Assembly (NCBI RefSeq): GCF_023897065.1
Contig: NZ_JAMHIV010000019.1
Coordinates: 124,001 to 188,000 of the forward strand
DNA from: Crossiella sp. SN42
GTDB taxonomy: Bacteria; Actinomycetota; Actinomycetes; Mycobacteriales; Pseudonocardiaceae
Length of the DNA: 64,000 bases
Direction of reading: 5' to 3'
How positions within the stretch are numbered: the stretch's first letter is position 1; every line of letters starts with the position of its first letter. The notes under the pieces are model-generated. The model was given only the letters and a program-made list of their open reading frames with translations, ran no database searches and was not told the DNA's origin. This document shows positions 40,909-48,988 of the stretch, one piece after another. Position numbers and translations under genes: made by a program.

Positions 40909-40939
40909 AGGCTATTTCCTCCACTTAACTGGAGGTCAA
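40909..40939 (-). promoter_or_regulatory. SoxR-like MerR-type promoter of the NmrA-like gene
   Basis: On the minus strand, TTGACC (40939-40934), a 19-base spacer and TAGCCT (40914-40909) overlap the dyad CCTCCA-GTTAAG-TGGAGG (40935-40918). The dyad agrees with the classical SoxR box (CCTCAAGTTAACTTGAGG) at 15 of 18 positions. The predicted start of transcription is at or one base from the ATG. No soxR gene is in the window. Confidence 0.68.
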
Positions 40940-40987
40940 CCCGCGCTGTCGGCCGGTCCGGAGCGGCCGCCTAGGATTCACCTCGAT

Positions 40988-42625
40988 ATGAGCGCCACAC
41001 TCGTCGCCAAGGGTCTCGCCGCAGGGCATGGGGACCGTGTTCTGTTCTCCGGGCTGGACCTGGTGGTCGCGCCGGGTGACGTGGTCGGGCTGGTCGGGGT
41101 GAACGGGGCGGGCAAGTCGACCCTGCTGCGCACCCTCGGCGGCCTGCTCACCGCCGAGGAGGGCTCGATCCGGCTGAACCCGCCCTCGGCGGTGGTCGGT
41201 CACCTGCCGCAGGAGCCGGAGCGCCGGGCCGGGGAGTCGGTGCGGGACTTCCTGGCCCGCCGCACCGGGGTCGCCGCGGCGCAGGCGGCCATGGACACCG
41301 CCACCGAGGCGCTGACCGCGGGCGCCGAGGGTTCCGACGACGCCTACGCCGACAGCCTGGAGCGGTGGCTGTCCCTGGGCGGGGCGGACCTGGACGAGCG
41401 GATGGGCGAGGTGGTCGCCGACCTGGGGCTGACCGTGCGCCTGGACGCGCCGATGACCGGCCTGTCCGGTGGGCAGGCGGCCAGGGTCGGGCTGGCCTCG
41501 CTGCTGCTGAGCCGCTACGACATCTTCCTGCTCGACGAGCCCACCAACGACCTGGACCTGGACGGCCTGGACCGCCTGGAGGCCTTCGTCACCGGGCTGC
41601 GCGCCGGCACGGTGCTGGTCAGCCACGACCGCGAGTTCCTGGCCCGCACGGTCAACCGGGTGGTCGAGCTGGACCTCATCCAGCAGCAGATCCGCTCCTA
41701 CGGCGGCGGCTACACCGCCTACCTGGCCGAGCGGGAGGTGGCCCGGCGGCACGCCCGCGAGCAGTACGAGGACTACGCCGACACCCGTTCCGCGCTGGAG
41801 GCCCGCGCCCGCACCCAGCGGTCCTGGATGGAGAAGGGCGTCAAGAACGCGCGCCGCAAGGCCGGGGACAACGACAAGCAGGGCCGCAAGTTCCGCAGCG
41901 AGTCCACCGAGAAGCAGGCGTCCAAGGCGCGGCAGACCGAGCGGCTGATCGAGCGCCTGGACGTGGTGGAGGAGCCGCGCAAGGAGTGGGAGCTGCGGAT
42001 GGAGATCGCCGCCGCGCCCCGGGCCGGCGCGGTGGTGGCCACCCTGCGGGCGGCGGTGGTCCAGCGCGGCGGGTTCACCCTGGGGCCGGTGGACCTGCAG
42101 ATCGACTGGGCGGACCGGGTGGCGATCACCGGGGCGAACGGGGCTGGGAAGTCCACCCTGCTGGCCGCGCTGCTGGGCCGCGCCGAGCTGGCCTCCGGTC
42201 AGGCCGCGCTCGGGCCGGGGGTGGTGATCGGCGAGGTCGACCAGGCCCGCGGCCTGTTCCTCGGCGACCAGCCCCTGGTGGACGCTTTCCAGGCGGCGGT
42301 GCCGGAGCAGACGCCGGCCGAGGTGCGCACGCTGCTGGCCAAGTTCGGGCTGACCGCGGTGCACGTGATGCGCCCGGCCGCGACCCTCTCCCCCGGCGAA
42401 CGCACCAGGGCCGCGCTGGCCCTGTTGCAGGCCCGCGGGGTGAACCTGCTGGTTTTGGACGAGCCGACCAACCACCTGGACCTGCCCGCGATCGAACAGC
42501 TGGAACAGGCCCTGGCGACCTATCCGGGCACGTTGCTGCTGGTCACGCACGACCGGCGGATGCTGGACACGGTGGCCACCACCCGGCGGCTGCACGTGGC
42601 GGACGGCGAGGTCACCGACCGCTGA
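40988..42625 (+). CDS. ABC-F family ATPase
   Basis: This is a 545-residue soluble protein with two ABC domains and no membrane segments. It has Walker A GVNGAGKST (about 36-44) and GANGAGKST (about 382-390), signatures LSGGQAARVGLA and LSPGERTRAALA, and Walker B LLDEPTNDLDL and LDEPTNHLDL. The interdomain linker of about 80 residues is highly basic (WMEKGVKNARRKAGDNDKQGRKF). ABC-F proteins act on the ribosomal E site as translation factors or as antibiotic-resistance proteins; sequence alone does not decide. It starts at ATG 40988 and ends in a strong hairpin terminator. Confidence 0.9.
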   Translation: MSATLVAKGLAAGHGDRVLFSGLDLVVAPGDVVGLVGVNGAGKSTLLRTLGGLLTAEEGSIRLNPPSAVVGHLPQEPERRAGESVRDFLARRTGVAAAQAAMDTATEALTAGAEGSDDAYADSLERWLSLGGADLDERMGEVVADLGLTVRLDAPMTGLSGGQAARVGLASLLLSRYDIFLLDEPTNDLDLDGLDRLEAFVTGLRAGTVLVSHDREFLARTVNRVVELDLIQQQIRSYGGGYTAYLAEREVARRHAREQYEDYADTRSALEARARTQRSWMEKGVKNARRKAGDNDKQGRKFRSESTEKQASKARQTERLIERLDVVEEPRKEWELRMEIAAAPRAGAVVATLRAAVVQRGGFTLGPVDLQIDWADRVAITGANGAGKSTLLAALLGRAELASGQAALGPGVVIGEVDQARGLFLGDQPLVDAFQAAVPEQTPAEVRTLLAKFGLTAVHVMRPAATLSPGERTRAALALLQARGVNLLVLDEPTNHLDLPAIEQLEQALATYPGTLLLVTHDRRMLDTVATTRRLHVADGEVTDR

Positions 42626-42656
42626 CCGGGTCGCGCCGCCGGACGACGCGACCCGG
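42626..42656. terminator. Hairpin between ABC-F gene and aminopeptidase gene
   Basis: CCGGGTCGCG and CGCGACCCGG form a perfect 10-base stem with an 11-base loop. It starts directly after the ABC-F stop and ends five bases before the convergent aminopeptidase stop. It probably terminates both the ABC-F transcript and the long hydroxyproline operon. Confidence 0.7.
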
Positions 42657-42661
42657 CGGGT

Positions 42662-44122
42662 TCAGCGCGGCAGGTGCGACTGGACCCACTGCTCGATGCC
42701 GTCGGCGGTGATCGGCAGCGCCTGGGAGAGCACCTGGTTGCCGGTCTCGGTGACCAGCAGGTCGTCCTCGATGCGCACGCCGATGCCGCGCAGCTCCGGC
42801 GGCACGGTCTCGTCGTTGGGGTGGAAGTACAGGCCGGGCTCCACGGTCAGCGTCATCCCGGCCTCCAGGGTGCCCCGGTGGTAGGCCTTCGGGCTGGAAG
42901 AGGCGCAGTCGTGCACGTCCAGGCCGAGGTAGTGGCCGATGCCGTGGATGACGTAGCGGCGGTGGTGCTGGCCGTTCTCCGCCATGGCCTCATCCACCGA
43001 GACCTTCAGCAGGCCCCACTCGTGCAGCCCGGTGGCCAGCACTTCGAGGGCCTTGTCGTGGAAGGCCTTGTACGGCGCGCCCGGCTTGACCTCGGCCATC
43101 GCCGCCACATGCGACTTGTGCACCAGGTCGTAGACGCGGCGCTGCGGTTCGCTGAAGGTGCCCGAGACCGGGAAGGTGCGGGTGACGTCGGCGGTGTAGA
43201 GGGTGCGCACCTCGACCCCGGCGTCCATCAGCAGCGCGCAGTCCTCCGGCACCGGGCCGTCGCAGCGCGTCCAGTGCAGCACCGGGGCGTGTGAGCCGGC
43301 GGCCAGGATGGAGGCGTAGCCGACGCCGTTGCCCTCGGTGCGGCCGCGCCGGTCGAAGGTGCCCTGCAGCCAGCGCTCGCCGCCGCGGCTGATCGCGTAC
43401 GGCAGTTCGCGGGCCACGTCCTGGAAGCCGAGCACGGTGGCGTCGATGGCCTGCTGGAGCTGGCCGATCTCCCACTCGTCCTTGATCCGGCGCAGCTCGG
43501 ACAGGGTGCGGCGCAGGGTCTGGGTCAGGCTGGGGCTGCCGGGGGCCAGCGCGTCCAGCAGCGGTTCCACCCCGGCGGTGGTGAGCACGGCGGGGATGCT
43601 GCCGCGCAGCGCGTAGGGCAGGTCCTCGATCGGCTTGACCGGGATCTCCAGCGCCTCCGACCACTCCGGCAGGCCGGGGATGGGGCCGATCCAGAGCTCG
43701 CCGTCGCGGGCGCTGGCGAAGAAGTCGGTCTCCTCGCTGCGGGCGGGCTGGCGCAGGTGCAGCACCGCGTCGTGGCCGTCCCCGGCAGGGGTCATCACCA
43801 GCACCGCGCCCTCGGCCTGGCAGCCGGTGAGCCAGACGAAGTCGCTGTCGGCGCGGAAGTCGTAGTCGGTGTCGTTGGCGCGCACCGGCGCGCGACCGGC
43901 GGCCACCGCGATCCGCTTGCCCGGCAACGCGGCGGAGAGGCGGGCGCGGTGCGCGGCGGCGGCCTTGGCCAGCCCGTCGGGCACCCGGACCGCGCGGTCC
44001 GCGGGGCCCCAGCCGCCGCCGATGACCGAGCGGAACCCGGCCGCGTCGATGGGCCGGATGGGTTCGCTCTTGGCGGGTTCGGCCGCCTCGTTCTGGCTCG
44101 CCACTGCACCTCCTGTGTTCAC
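42662..44122 (-). CDS. pepP: Aminopeptidase P family (M24B) metallopeptidase
   Basis: This is a 486-residue enzyme with an N-terminal aminopeptidase P domain (about 60-200) and a pita-bread catalytic domain. All five metal ligands are visible: D300 in LLMDAGVE, D312 in TADVTRTFPVSG, H397 in HGIGHYLGLDVHD, E428 in TVEPGLYF and E452 in VRIEDD. It removes the N-terminal residue from X-Pro (and potentially X-Hyp) peptides in the cytoplasm. ATG 44122 overlaps the stop of the semialdehyde dehydrogenase (ATGA), making it the last gene of the hydroxyproline operon. That links peptide release to imino acid breakdown. Confidence 0.92.
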   Translation of the reverse strand: MNTGGAVASQNEAAEPAKSEPIRPIDAAGFRSVIGGGWGPADRAVRVPDGLAKAAAAHRARLSAALPGKRIAVAAGRAPVRANDTDYDFRADSDFVWLTGCQAEGAVLVMTPAGDGHDAVLHLRQPARSEETDFFASARDGELWIGPIPGLPEWSEALEIPVKPIEDLPYALRGSIPAVLTTAGVEPLLDALAPGSPSLTQTLRRTLSELRRIKDEWEIGQLQQAIDATVLGFQDVARELPYAISRGGERWLQGTFDRRGRTEGNGVGYASILAAGSHAPVLHWTRCDGPVPEDCALLMDAGVEVRTLYTADVTRTFPVSGTFSEPQRRVYDLVHKSHVAAMAEVKPGAPYKAFHDKALEVLATGLHEWGLLKVSVDEAMAENGQHHRRYVIHGIGHYLGLDVHDCASSSPKAYHRGTLEAGMTLTVEPGLYFHPNDETVPPELRGIGVRIEDDLLVTETGNQVLSQALPITADGIEQWVQSHLPR

Positions 44123-45480
44123 GCCTGTACCTGCACAGTACGTTCCCTGGTGTAGAACCGGACGGCCGCCTTGCCCTGCTCCTTCTCGCCGTGGCCGGAG
44201 TGCTTCTCCCCGCCGAAGGGCAGGTGGAAGTCCACGCCGTTGGTGGGCAGGTTGACCTTGACCATGCCGGACTCACTGCGCCGGATCGCGGTCAGCGCGG
44301 CGCCGAGGTCGGCCGTGTAGACCGAGGTGACCAGGCCGAACTGGGTGCCGTTGGCCCGCGCGAACGCCTCGTCGACGCTCGCCACGCCGGCCAGTGCGGC
44401 GATCGGGCCGAAGACCTCCTCGTGGAACAGTGGCGCGTCCGCGCCGAGCCGGTCGACGATGACCGGGCGCACGTACCAGCCGTCGGCGGCATCCAGGTAC
44501 GGCGTGGTGAGCAGCCGCCCGCCCGCGGCTTCGGCGGCCGCGGCGGCGGTGAGCACCTGCTTGCGCGCGCCCTCGGTGATCACCGGGCCGAGGTCGGGGC
44601 TGTCTGCGGGGTCGGCCAGGCTCAGCCCGTTGACCGCGGCGGCCAGGCGTTCGGTGAACGGGCCGGGGTCGCCGACGACGAAGATCCGTTTGGTGGCGGT
44701 GCACTTCTGCCCGGCGTAGCCCATGGCGGCGCGGGCCACGTCGGCCGCGACGCGGTCGAGGTCGGCATCGGGCAGCACGATGGTCGCGGACAGCCCGCCC
44801 ATCTCGGCCTGCACCGGGATGCCGCGCTGGGCGGCGGCCGCGGCGACGATCCGGCCGACCGTGGTGGAACCGGTGAAGGACACCACGTCCACCGCGTCCA
44901 GCAGCGCGGACCCGGTTTCCGCGCCGCCGGGGGTGACGGCGAAGAGTCCGGCGGGCAGCACCCGGTCGAGCAGGGTGGCGAGGTGCTGGGCGACCGCGGT
45001 GGCCTCCGGCGCGGGCTTGATCACCACCCCGTTGCCGGCGGCCAGTGCGGGGGCGAGCTTCCACACCGGGATGGCGAGGGGGAAGTTCCACGGGGTGACC
45101 AGGCCGGCGACGCCGCGAGCCCGCCGGGTGGTGAAGGCGAGGCCGCCGCCGGTCGGGTAGGTCTCGCCTGCCGGGTCGTAGGCCTGCTGGGCGTGGTAGC
45201 GCAGGATCGCGATGGCCCTGGCGACCTCGGCGACGGCTTCCTGCTTCGGTTTGCCGACCTCGCGCACGATCAGCGCGGCCAGTGCCCCGGCCTCCCGTTC
45301 GAACTCGGTGACGGCGGCGGTCAGCGCGGCCGAGCGGGCGGCGGGACCGGCGTCCTCCCAGTCGCGCCCGGCCTGGCGGGCCTTGGCCACGGTGGCTTCG
45401 ACGGCGGCCCGGTCCAGGGCCGCGGTCTCCAGCACGATGTCGCCGGGCCGCTGCGGACTGGTGGAGACGATGGTGCTCAC
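44119..45480 (-). CDS. Aldehyde dehydrogenase, probable 2-oxoglutarate semialdehyde dehydrogenase
   Basis: This is a 453-residue NAD(P)-dependent aldehyde dehydrogenase. Key positions are the TPWNFPLA stretch (129-136), SFTGSTTVGR (201-210), the general base E226 in AEMGG and the catalytic C260 in GYAGQKC. LFHEEVFGPI lies near the C-terminus. In the hydroxyproline pathway this enzyme oxidises 2,5-dioxopentanoate (ketoglutarate semialdehyde) to 2-oxoglutarate, and the operon position supports that assignment. GTG 45480 overlaps the epimerase stop (GTGA), and its own stop overlaps pepP. Confidence 0.88.
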   Translation of the reverse strand: MSTIVSTSPQRPGDIVLETAALDRAAVEATVAKARQAGRDWEDAGPAARSAALTAAVTEFEREAGALAALIVREVGKPKQEAVAEVARAIAILRYHAQQAYDPAGETYPTGGGLAFTTRRARGVAGLVTPWNFPLAIPVWKLAPALAAGNGVVIKPAPEATAVAQHLATLLDRVLPAGLFAVTPGGAETGSALLDAVDVVSFTGSTTVGRIVAAAAAQRGIPVQAEMGGLSATIVLPDADLDRVAADVARAAMGYAGQKCTATKRIFVVGDPGPFTERLAAAVNGLSLADPADSPDLGPVITEGARKQVLTAAAAAEAAGGRLLTTPYLDAADGWYVRPVIVDRLGADAPLFHEEVFGPIAALAGVASVDEAFARANGTQFGLVTSVYTADLGAALTAIRRSESGMVKVNLPTNGVDFHLPFGGEKHSGHGEKEQGKAAVRFYTRERTVQVQA

Positions 45481-46478
45481 AGCACGAACCCCCTGGGGAA
45501 CGGATCGGTCGGGTCGAGCAGGTACTGGCCCATGCCGGTGATCCACGCCCGTCCGGTGACGGCGGGGATGATCGCGGGCCGGTCGGCCACGGTGGTCTCC
45601 TCGATGATCCGCCCGGTGAAGCGGGTGCCGATGAAGGACTCGTTGACGAAGTCCGCGCCGACCTCCAGCTGGCCCCGGCTGTGCAACACCGCCATCCGCG
45701 CGCATGTGCCGGTGCCGCAGGGGGATCGGTCGAACCAGCCGGGGTGGATGGCCATCGCGTTGCGGGCGTGTCCGCCGCCGCGGCCGGGCGCGGTGAACTG
45801 GACGTGCTTGCAGCCGTTGATGTTCTCATCGAGGAGGTGCACCGGGCGGGCGGTGGCGTTGATGGCGTCCATGATGGACAGTCCGGCGGCCAGGATGCGG
45901 TCTTTCTCGGTGCGCTCGAACGGGATGCCGAGCTGTGCCAGCGGCAGGATGGCGTAGAAGTTGCCGCCGTAGCCGAGGTCGTAGCGGACCTTGCCGTAGC
46001 CGGGGACCTCCACGGTGGCGTCCAGGCGGTCGGTGTAGGCGGGCACGTTGCGGATGGTGACGTTGCTCGCCCGTCCGCCCCGCACTTCGACCTCGGCGAC
46101 CACCAGTCCGACCGGGGTGTCCAGCCGGACCCTGGTCAGGGGTTCGGTGACCTCGACCATGCCGGTCTCCACCAGCACGGTGGCCACGCCGATGGTGCCG
46201 TGCCCGCACATGGGCAGGCAGCCGGAGGCCTCGATGTAGAGCACACCCCAGTCCGCGCCGGGGATGGTGGGCGGTTGCAGGATGGCTCCGCTCATCGCGC
46301 CGTGCCCGCGGGGTTCGTTGACCAGCAGTTCCCGGATGTGGTCGAGGTGGGCGATGAAGTGCTCGCGGCGCGCGGCCATGGTCTCGCCGGGGATGACGCC
46401 GACGCCGCCGGTGATCACCCTGGTGGGCATGCCCTCGGTGTGTGAGTCGACCGCGCTGAAGTACCTGGCCGCGCGCAT
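45477..46478 (-). CDS. Proline racemase family, probable 4-hydroxyproline 2-epimerase
   Basis: This is a 333-residue protein with both catalytic cysteines of the proline racemase family: C91 in MCGHGTIG and C254 in SPCGTGTC. The Cys/Cys pair excludes the Cys/Thr trans-3-hydroxyproline dehydratase subtype and supports epimerisation of trans-4-hydroxy-L-proline to cis-4-hydroxy-D-proline. Flanking genes encode the remaining pathway steps, favouring hydroxyproline over proline as substrate. ATG 46478 lies one base after the upstream stop. It is translationally coupled with both neighbours. Confidence 0.9.
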   Translation of the reverse strand: MRAARYFSAVDSHTEGMPTRVITGGVGVIPGETMAARREHFIAHLDHIRELLVNEPRGHGAMSGAILQPPTIPGADWGVLYIEASGCLPMCGHGTIGVATVLVETGMVEVTEPLTRVRLDTPVGLVVAEVEVRGGRASNVTIRNVPAYTDRLDATVEVPGYGKVRYDLGYGGNFYAILPLAQLGIPFERTEKDRILAAGLSIMDAINATARPVHLLDENINGCKHVQFTAPGRGGGHARNAMAIHPGWFDRSPCGTGTCARMAVLHSRGQLEVGADFVNESFIGTRFTGRIIEETTVADRPAIIPAVTGRAWITGMGQYLLDPTDPFPRGFVL

Positions 46479-46479
46479 C

Positions 46480-47391
46480 TCAGGCGGCCCGCAGCGAGTC
46501 GACGGCGCGGGTCATGTCCGCGCGCAACCGGTCCAGCTGTTCCGGCGAAAGCGGTCCGCGGGGTGGGCGGCAGGGTCCGCCGTAGCGGCCGACGTGGTCC
46601 ATGCCGTACTTGATGGCCTGCACGAACTCGGTGCGCGAGTCCCACCGGAAGGCGGCCACCAGTGGTTCGTACAGGGCGCGGGCCTCGGCGAGTTTCCCTT
46701 GGGTGGCAAGGTCGTAGAGCCGGGCGGACTCGGCGGGGAAGACGTTGGGGAACCCGGCGAACCAGCCCGTGGCCCCCATCAGCAGACTCTCCAGCACCAC
46801 GTCGTCGGCCCCGGCCACCACGGTCAGCTCGGGGGCCTGTTCCCTGATCTCCAGCACCCGCCGCACGTCGCCGGAGAACTCCTTGACCGCCACCACGTGC
46901 TCGATCTGCGCGATCTCGGCGAGCAGCGCTGGGGTGAGGTCGACCTTGGTGTCGATCGGGTTGTTGTAGACCATGATCGGCAGTCCGGCCTTGGCCACCT
47001 CGCGGAAGTGGTGCAGCACCTCGCCGGGGTTGGCCCGGTACATCGTCGGCGGCAGGCACAGCACGCCGTGCGCCCCGTCCTCGGCGGCCAGTTCGGCCCA
47101 GTGCCGGGCCTGGTGCGCGCCGACGCCGTGCACGCCGACCACGACGATCCCGTTGTCCCCCACCGCTTCGATGGCGGTGCGGGCCACCGCGCGGCGTTCG
47201 GCGTCGGTGAGCGAGGAGTACTCGCCGAGCGAGCCGTTGGGTCCGACGCCGCGGCAGCCGTTGGCCACCAGCCAGCGGCAGTGCTCGGCGTAGCGGTCCA
47301 GGTCGGGCCGCAAGCCGGCGGGCGCGGCGGGGTCCTCGGCGTAGGGCAACGCGGTCGCCACGATCACGCCGTCCAGCTTCTCCGTGCTCAA
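46480..47391 (-). CDS. DapA/NanA-family lyase, probable pyrroline-4-hydroxy-2-carboxylate deaminase
   Basis: This is a 303-residue TIM-barrel protein. The catalytic Schiff-base lysine is K170 in VVAVKEFSGD, and Y142 lies in VYNNP. The substrate-binding GPNGSLGEYSSL loop (50-61) replaces the GTTGE of true dihydrodipicolinate synthases. In hydroxyproline operons this family member deaminates 1-pyrroline-4-hydroxy-2-carboxylate to ketoglutarate semialdehyde, and the gene order supports that. The start is TTG 47391, overlapping the upstream stop by four bases (TTGA); no ATG or GTG is better placed. Confidence 0.87.
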   Translation of the reverse strand: MSTEKLDGVIVATALPYAEDPAAPAGLRPDLDRYAEHCRWLVANGCRGVGPNGSLGEYSSLTDAERRAVARTAIEAVGDNGIVVVGVHGVGAHQARHWAELAAEDGAHGVLCLPPTMYRANPGEVLHHFREVAKAGLPIMVYNNPIDTKVDLTPALLAEIAQIEHVVAVKEFSGDVRRVLEIREQAPELTVVAGADDVVLESLLMGATGWFAGFPNVFPAESARLYDLATQGKLAEARALYEPLVAAFRWDSRTEFVQAIKYGMDHVGRYGGPCRPPRGPLSPEQLDRLRADMTRAVDSLRAA

Positions 47392-48707
47392 CTCAGCTCC
47401 TCCTCGTCCTCGACGGCGGCCAGGTCACTCAGGCGCACCGGTACAGCGATCGGCCGGTTCTGCGTGAACGGGGTGCCGGTGAGCTCCCCGACGTTGCGTC
47501 CGCAGACCCTGCCCTGACACAGTCCGAGCCCGGCCCGGCTGACGAGCTTCACCGCCCGCATGCCCAGCGCACCCTGTGCCACCGCGGCACACAAGTCGGA
47601 CATCCGGACCTCCTCGCACCGGCACACCACGGTGTCCGCGGAAAGCCAAGTGCGCCAACCCTTTCGCACCGGATAGGCGGCGGCCAAAGCCCGCCCGAAC
47701 CGCCGCCCGTCCCGCGCCAGCCGCAGCGCCGCCACCGGTGCCGCGACCGCCCGACCCAGCCGGGCCGCGGCGGCACACCCGGCCACCGTGCCCTCGGCCG
47801 AGGCGGGCCCGGCCCCGGCGATCCCGGTCACCTCGCCCGCAGCGAACACCCCCGGCACGGAGGTCCGCTGCGCGGCGTCGACCAGCACGGCCCCGTCCTC
47901 GATCCGGCACCCGGCCGAGACGGCCAGTTCAAGCTGCGCGGTGAACCCGAACCCCAGGCACACCGCGTCAACCTCAACAACCCGCTCACTGCCGGCCACC
48001 ACCCGCCACCCGGCATCCAGCCGGGCCACCGTCACCGCCGCCACCCGCGAGTCCCCGTGCGCGGCCACCACCGCGGCCCCGAACCGCACCGGCACCCGCC
48101 CCCGCGCCAGCACCGCCCCGTACCCCGCCAGCTCGCCTGCCTTCCCCAAGGCCCCCAACGGATCCCGCGCCCACCCCATCGCGCCGGCAACCCGGTTGGC
48201 CTCCACCAGCCCCACCACCCGGGACCCCACCTCCAGCAGCGATCCCGCCACCGGCAACAGAAAAGGCCCGGTCCCGCCCACCAGCACCCGCCGCCCAACC
48301 GCGACCCCCTGCCCCTTGGCCAGCGCCTGCGCCGCCCCGGCCGTGTACACCCCCGGCAGCTCCCAGCCGGGAAACGGCAACACCCGGTCATAGGCCCCCG
48401 TGGCGATCACCAGCGCCCGAGTGTCCACAGTGGACATTGTCCGGCCAGGCGCGTCCGCGGCCCCGGTCTGCAACCGCAGCCGATGCCCACCCGCCACCGG
48501 CTCCGCCGCCCACACCGAGGTCTCCGGCCACCACTCGACCAACGGATGCGCGGGCACCCGCGCCGCCCGCACCCCCGACTGCCGCCGGTACTGCCCGCCC
48601 ACCGCGGTCCCGCTGTCCACCAGCAACACCGGTGCCCCGACCGAAGCCGCCGCCCACGCCGCCGCCAGCCCCGCGGGCCCCGCGCCGACCACCACCACCC
48701 GGTCCAT
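47388..48707 (-). CDS. FAD/NAD(P)-binding oxidoreductase subunit of D-hydroxyproline dehydrogenase, with BFD-like cluster domain
   Basis: This is a 439-residue protein. An N-terminal FAD motif (VVVVGAGPAGLAAAWAAAS) and a second Rossmann NAD-type motif (VLVGGTGPFLLPVA) define a two-dinucleotide-binding reductase. The C-terminal region has VVCRCEEVRMSDL and GLCQGRVCG, four cysteines resembling a BFD-type [2Fe-2S] site. It resembles HcnB and the NAD-linked subunits of multimeric D-hydroxyproline dehydrogenases. ATG 48707 overlaps the ferredoxin-like gene stop by one base (TGATG). Electrons probably pass through this subunit to a carrier or the respiratory chain. Confidence 0.85.
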   Translation of the reverse strand: MDRVVVVGAGPAGLAAAWAAASVGAPVLLVDSGTAVGGQYRRQSGVRAARVPAHPLVEWWPETSVWAAEPVAGGHRLRLQTGAADAPGRTMSTVDTRALVIATGAYDRVLPFPGWELPGVYTAGAAQALAKGQGVAVGRRVLVGGTGPFLLPVAGSLLEVGSRVVGLVEANRVAGAMGWARDPLGALGKAGELAGYGAVLARGRVPVRFGAAVVAAHGDSRVAAVTVARLDAGWRVVAGSERVVEVDAVCLGFGFTAQLELAVSAGCRIEDGAVLVDAAQRTSVPGVFAAGEVTGIAGAGPASAEGTVAGCAAAARLGRAVAAPVAALRLARDGRRFGRALAAAYPVRKGWRTWLSADTVVCRCEEVRMSDLCAAVAQGALGMRAVKLVSRAGLGLCQGRVCGRNVGELTGTPFTQNRPIAVPVRLSDLAAVEDEEELS

Positions 48708-48988
48708 CAAAGCTCCCCGATCTCCGCGCCGTCCTGCACCCGGACCACGTCCCCGTCGGCCAGCACCCGTTGGCAGGCCCGCACATCCGGCACCCCGTTC
48801 ACCACGACCAGGCAGTCGAAACACACCCCGATCCCGCAGAACACCCCGCGCGGCCGCCCGTCCCGCCGAGTGCTCCGCCAGGACGCCCGCCCCATCCCGA
48901 TCAACAGCCCCGCCACGCTCTGCCCGGCCACCGCCTCAACCGCCACCCCGTCCACGACGACCCGGACAGTCCGGCCCTGCCCGCTCAT
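48707..48988 (-). CDS. Small [2Fe-2S] ferredoxin-like subunit of D-hydroxyproline dehydrogenase
   Basis: This is a 93-residue protein of the HcnA-like type. The cluster cysteines lie in GVFCGIGVCFDC (C-x4-C-x2-C), with a fourth in VRACQRV about 13 residues later. The N-terminal VRVVVDGVAVEAVAGQSVAGLL is the beta-grasp strand pair. It is the electron-transfer subunit between the flavin subunits encoded on either side. It overlaps the upstream oxidase stop by four bases and the downstream gene by one. Confidence 0.88.
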   Translation of the reverse strand: MSGQGRTVRVVVDGVAVEAVAGQSVAGLLIGMGRASWRSTRRDGRPRGVFCGIGVCFDCLVVVNGVPDVRACQRVLADGDVVRVQDGAEIGEL

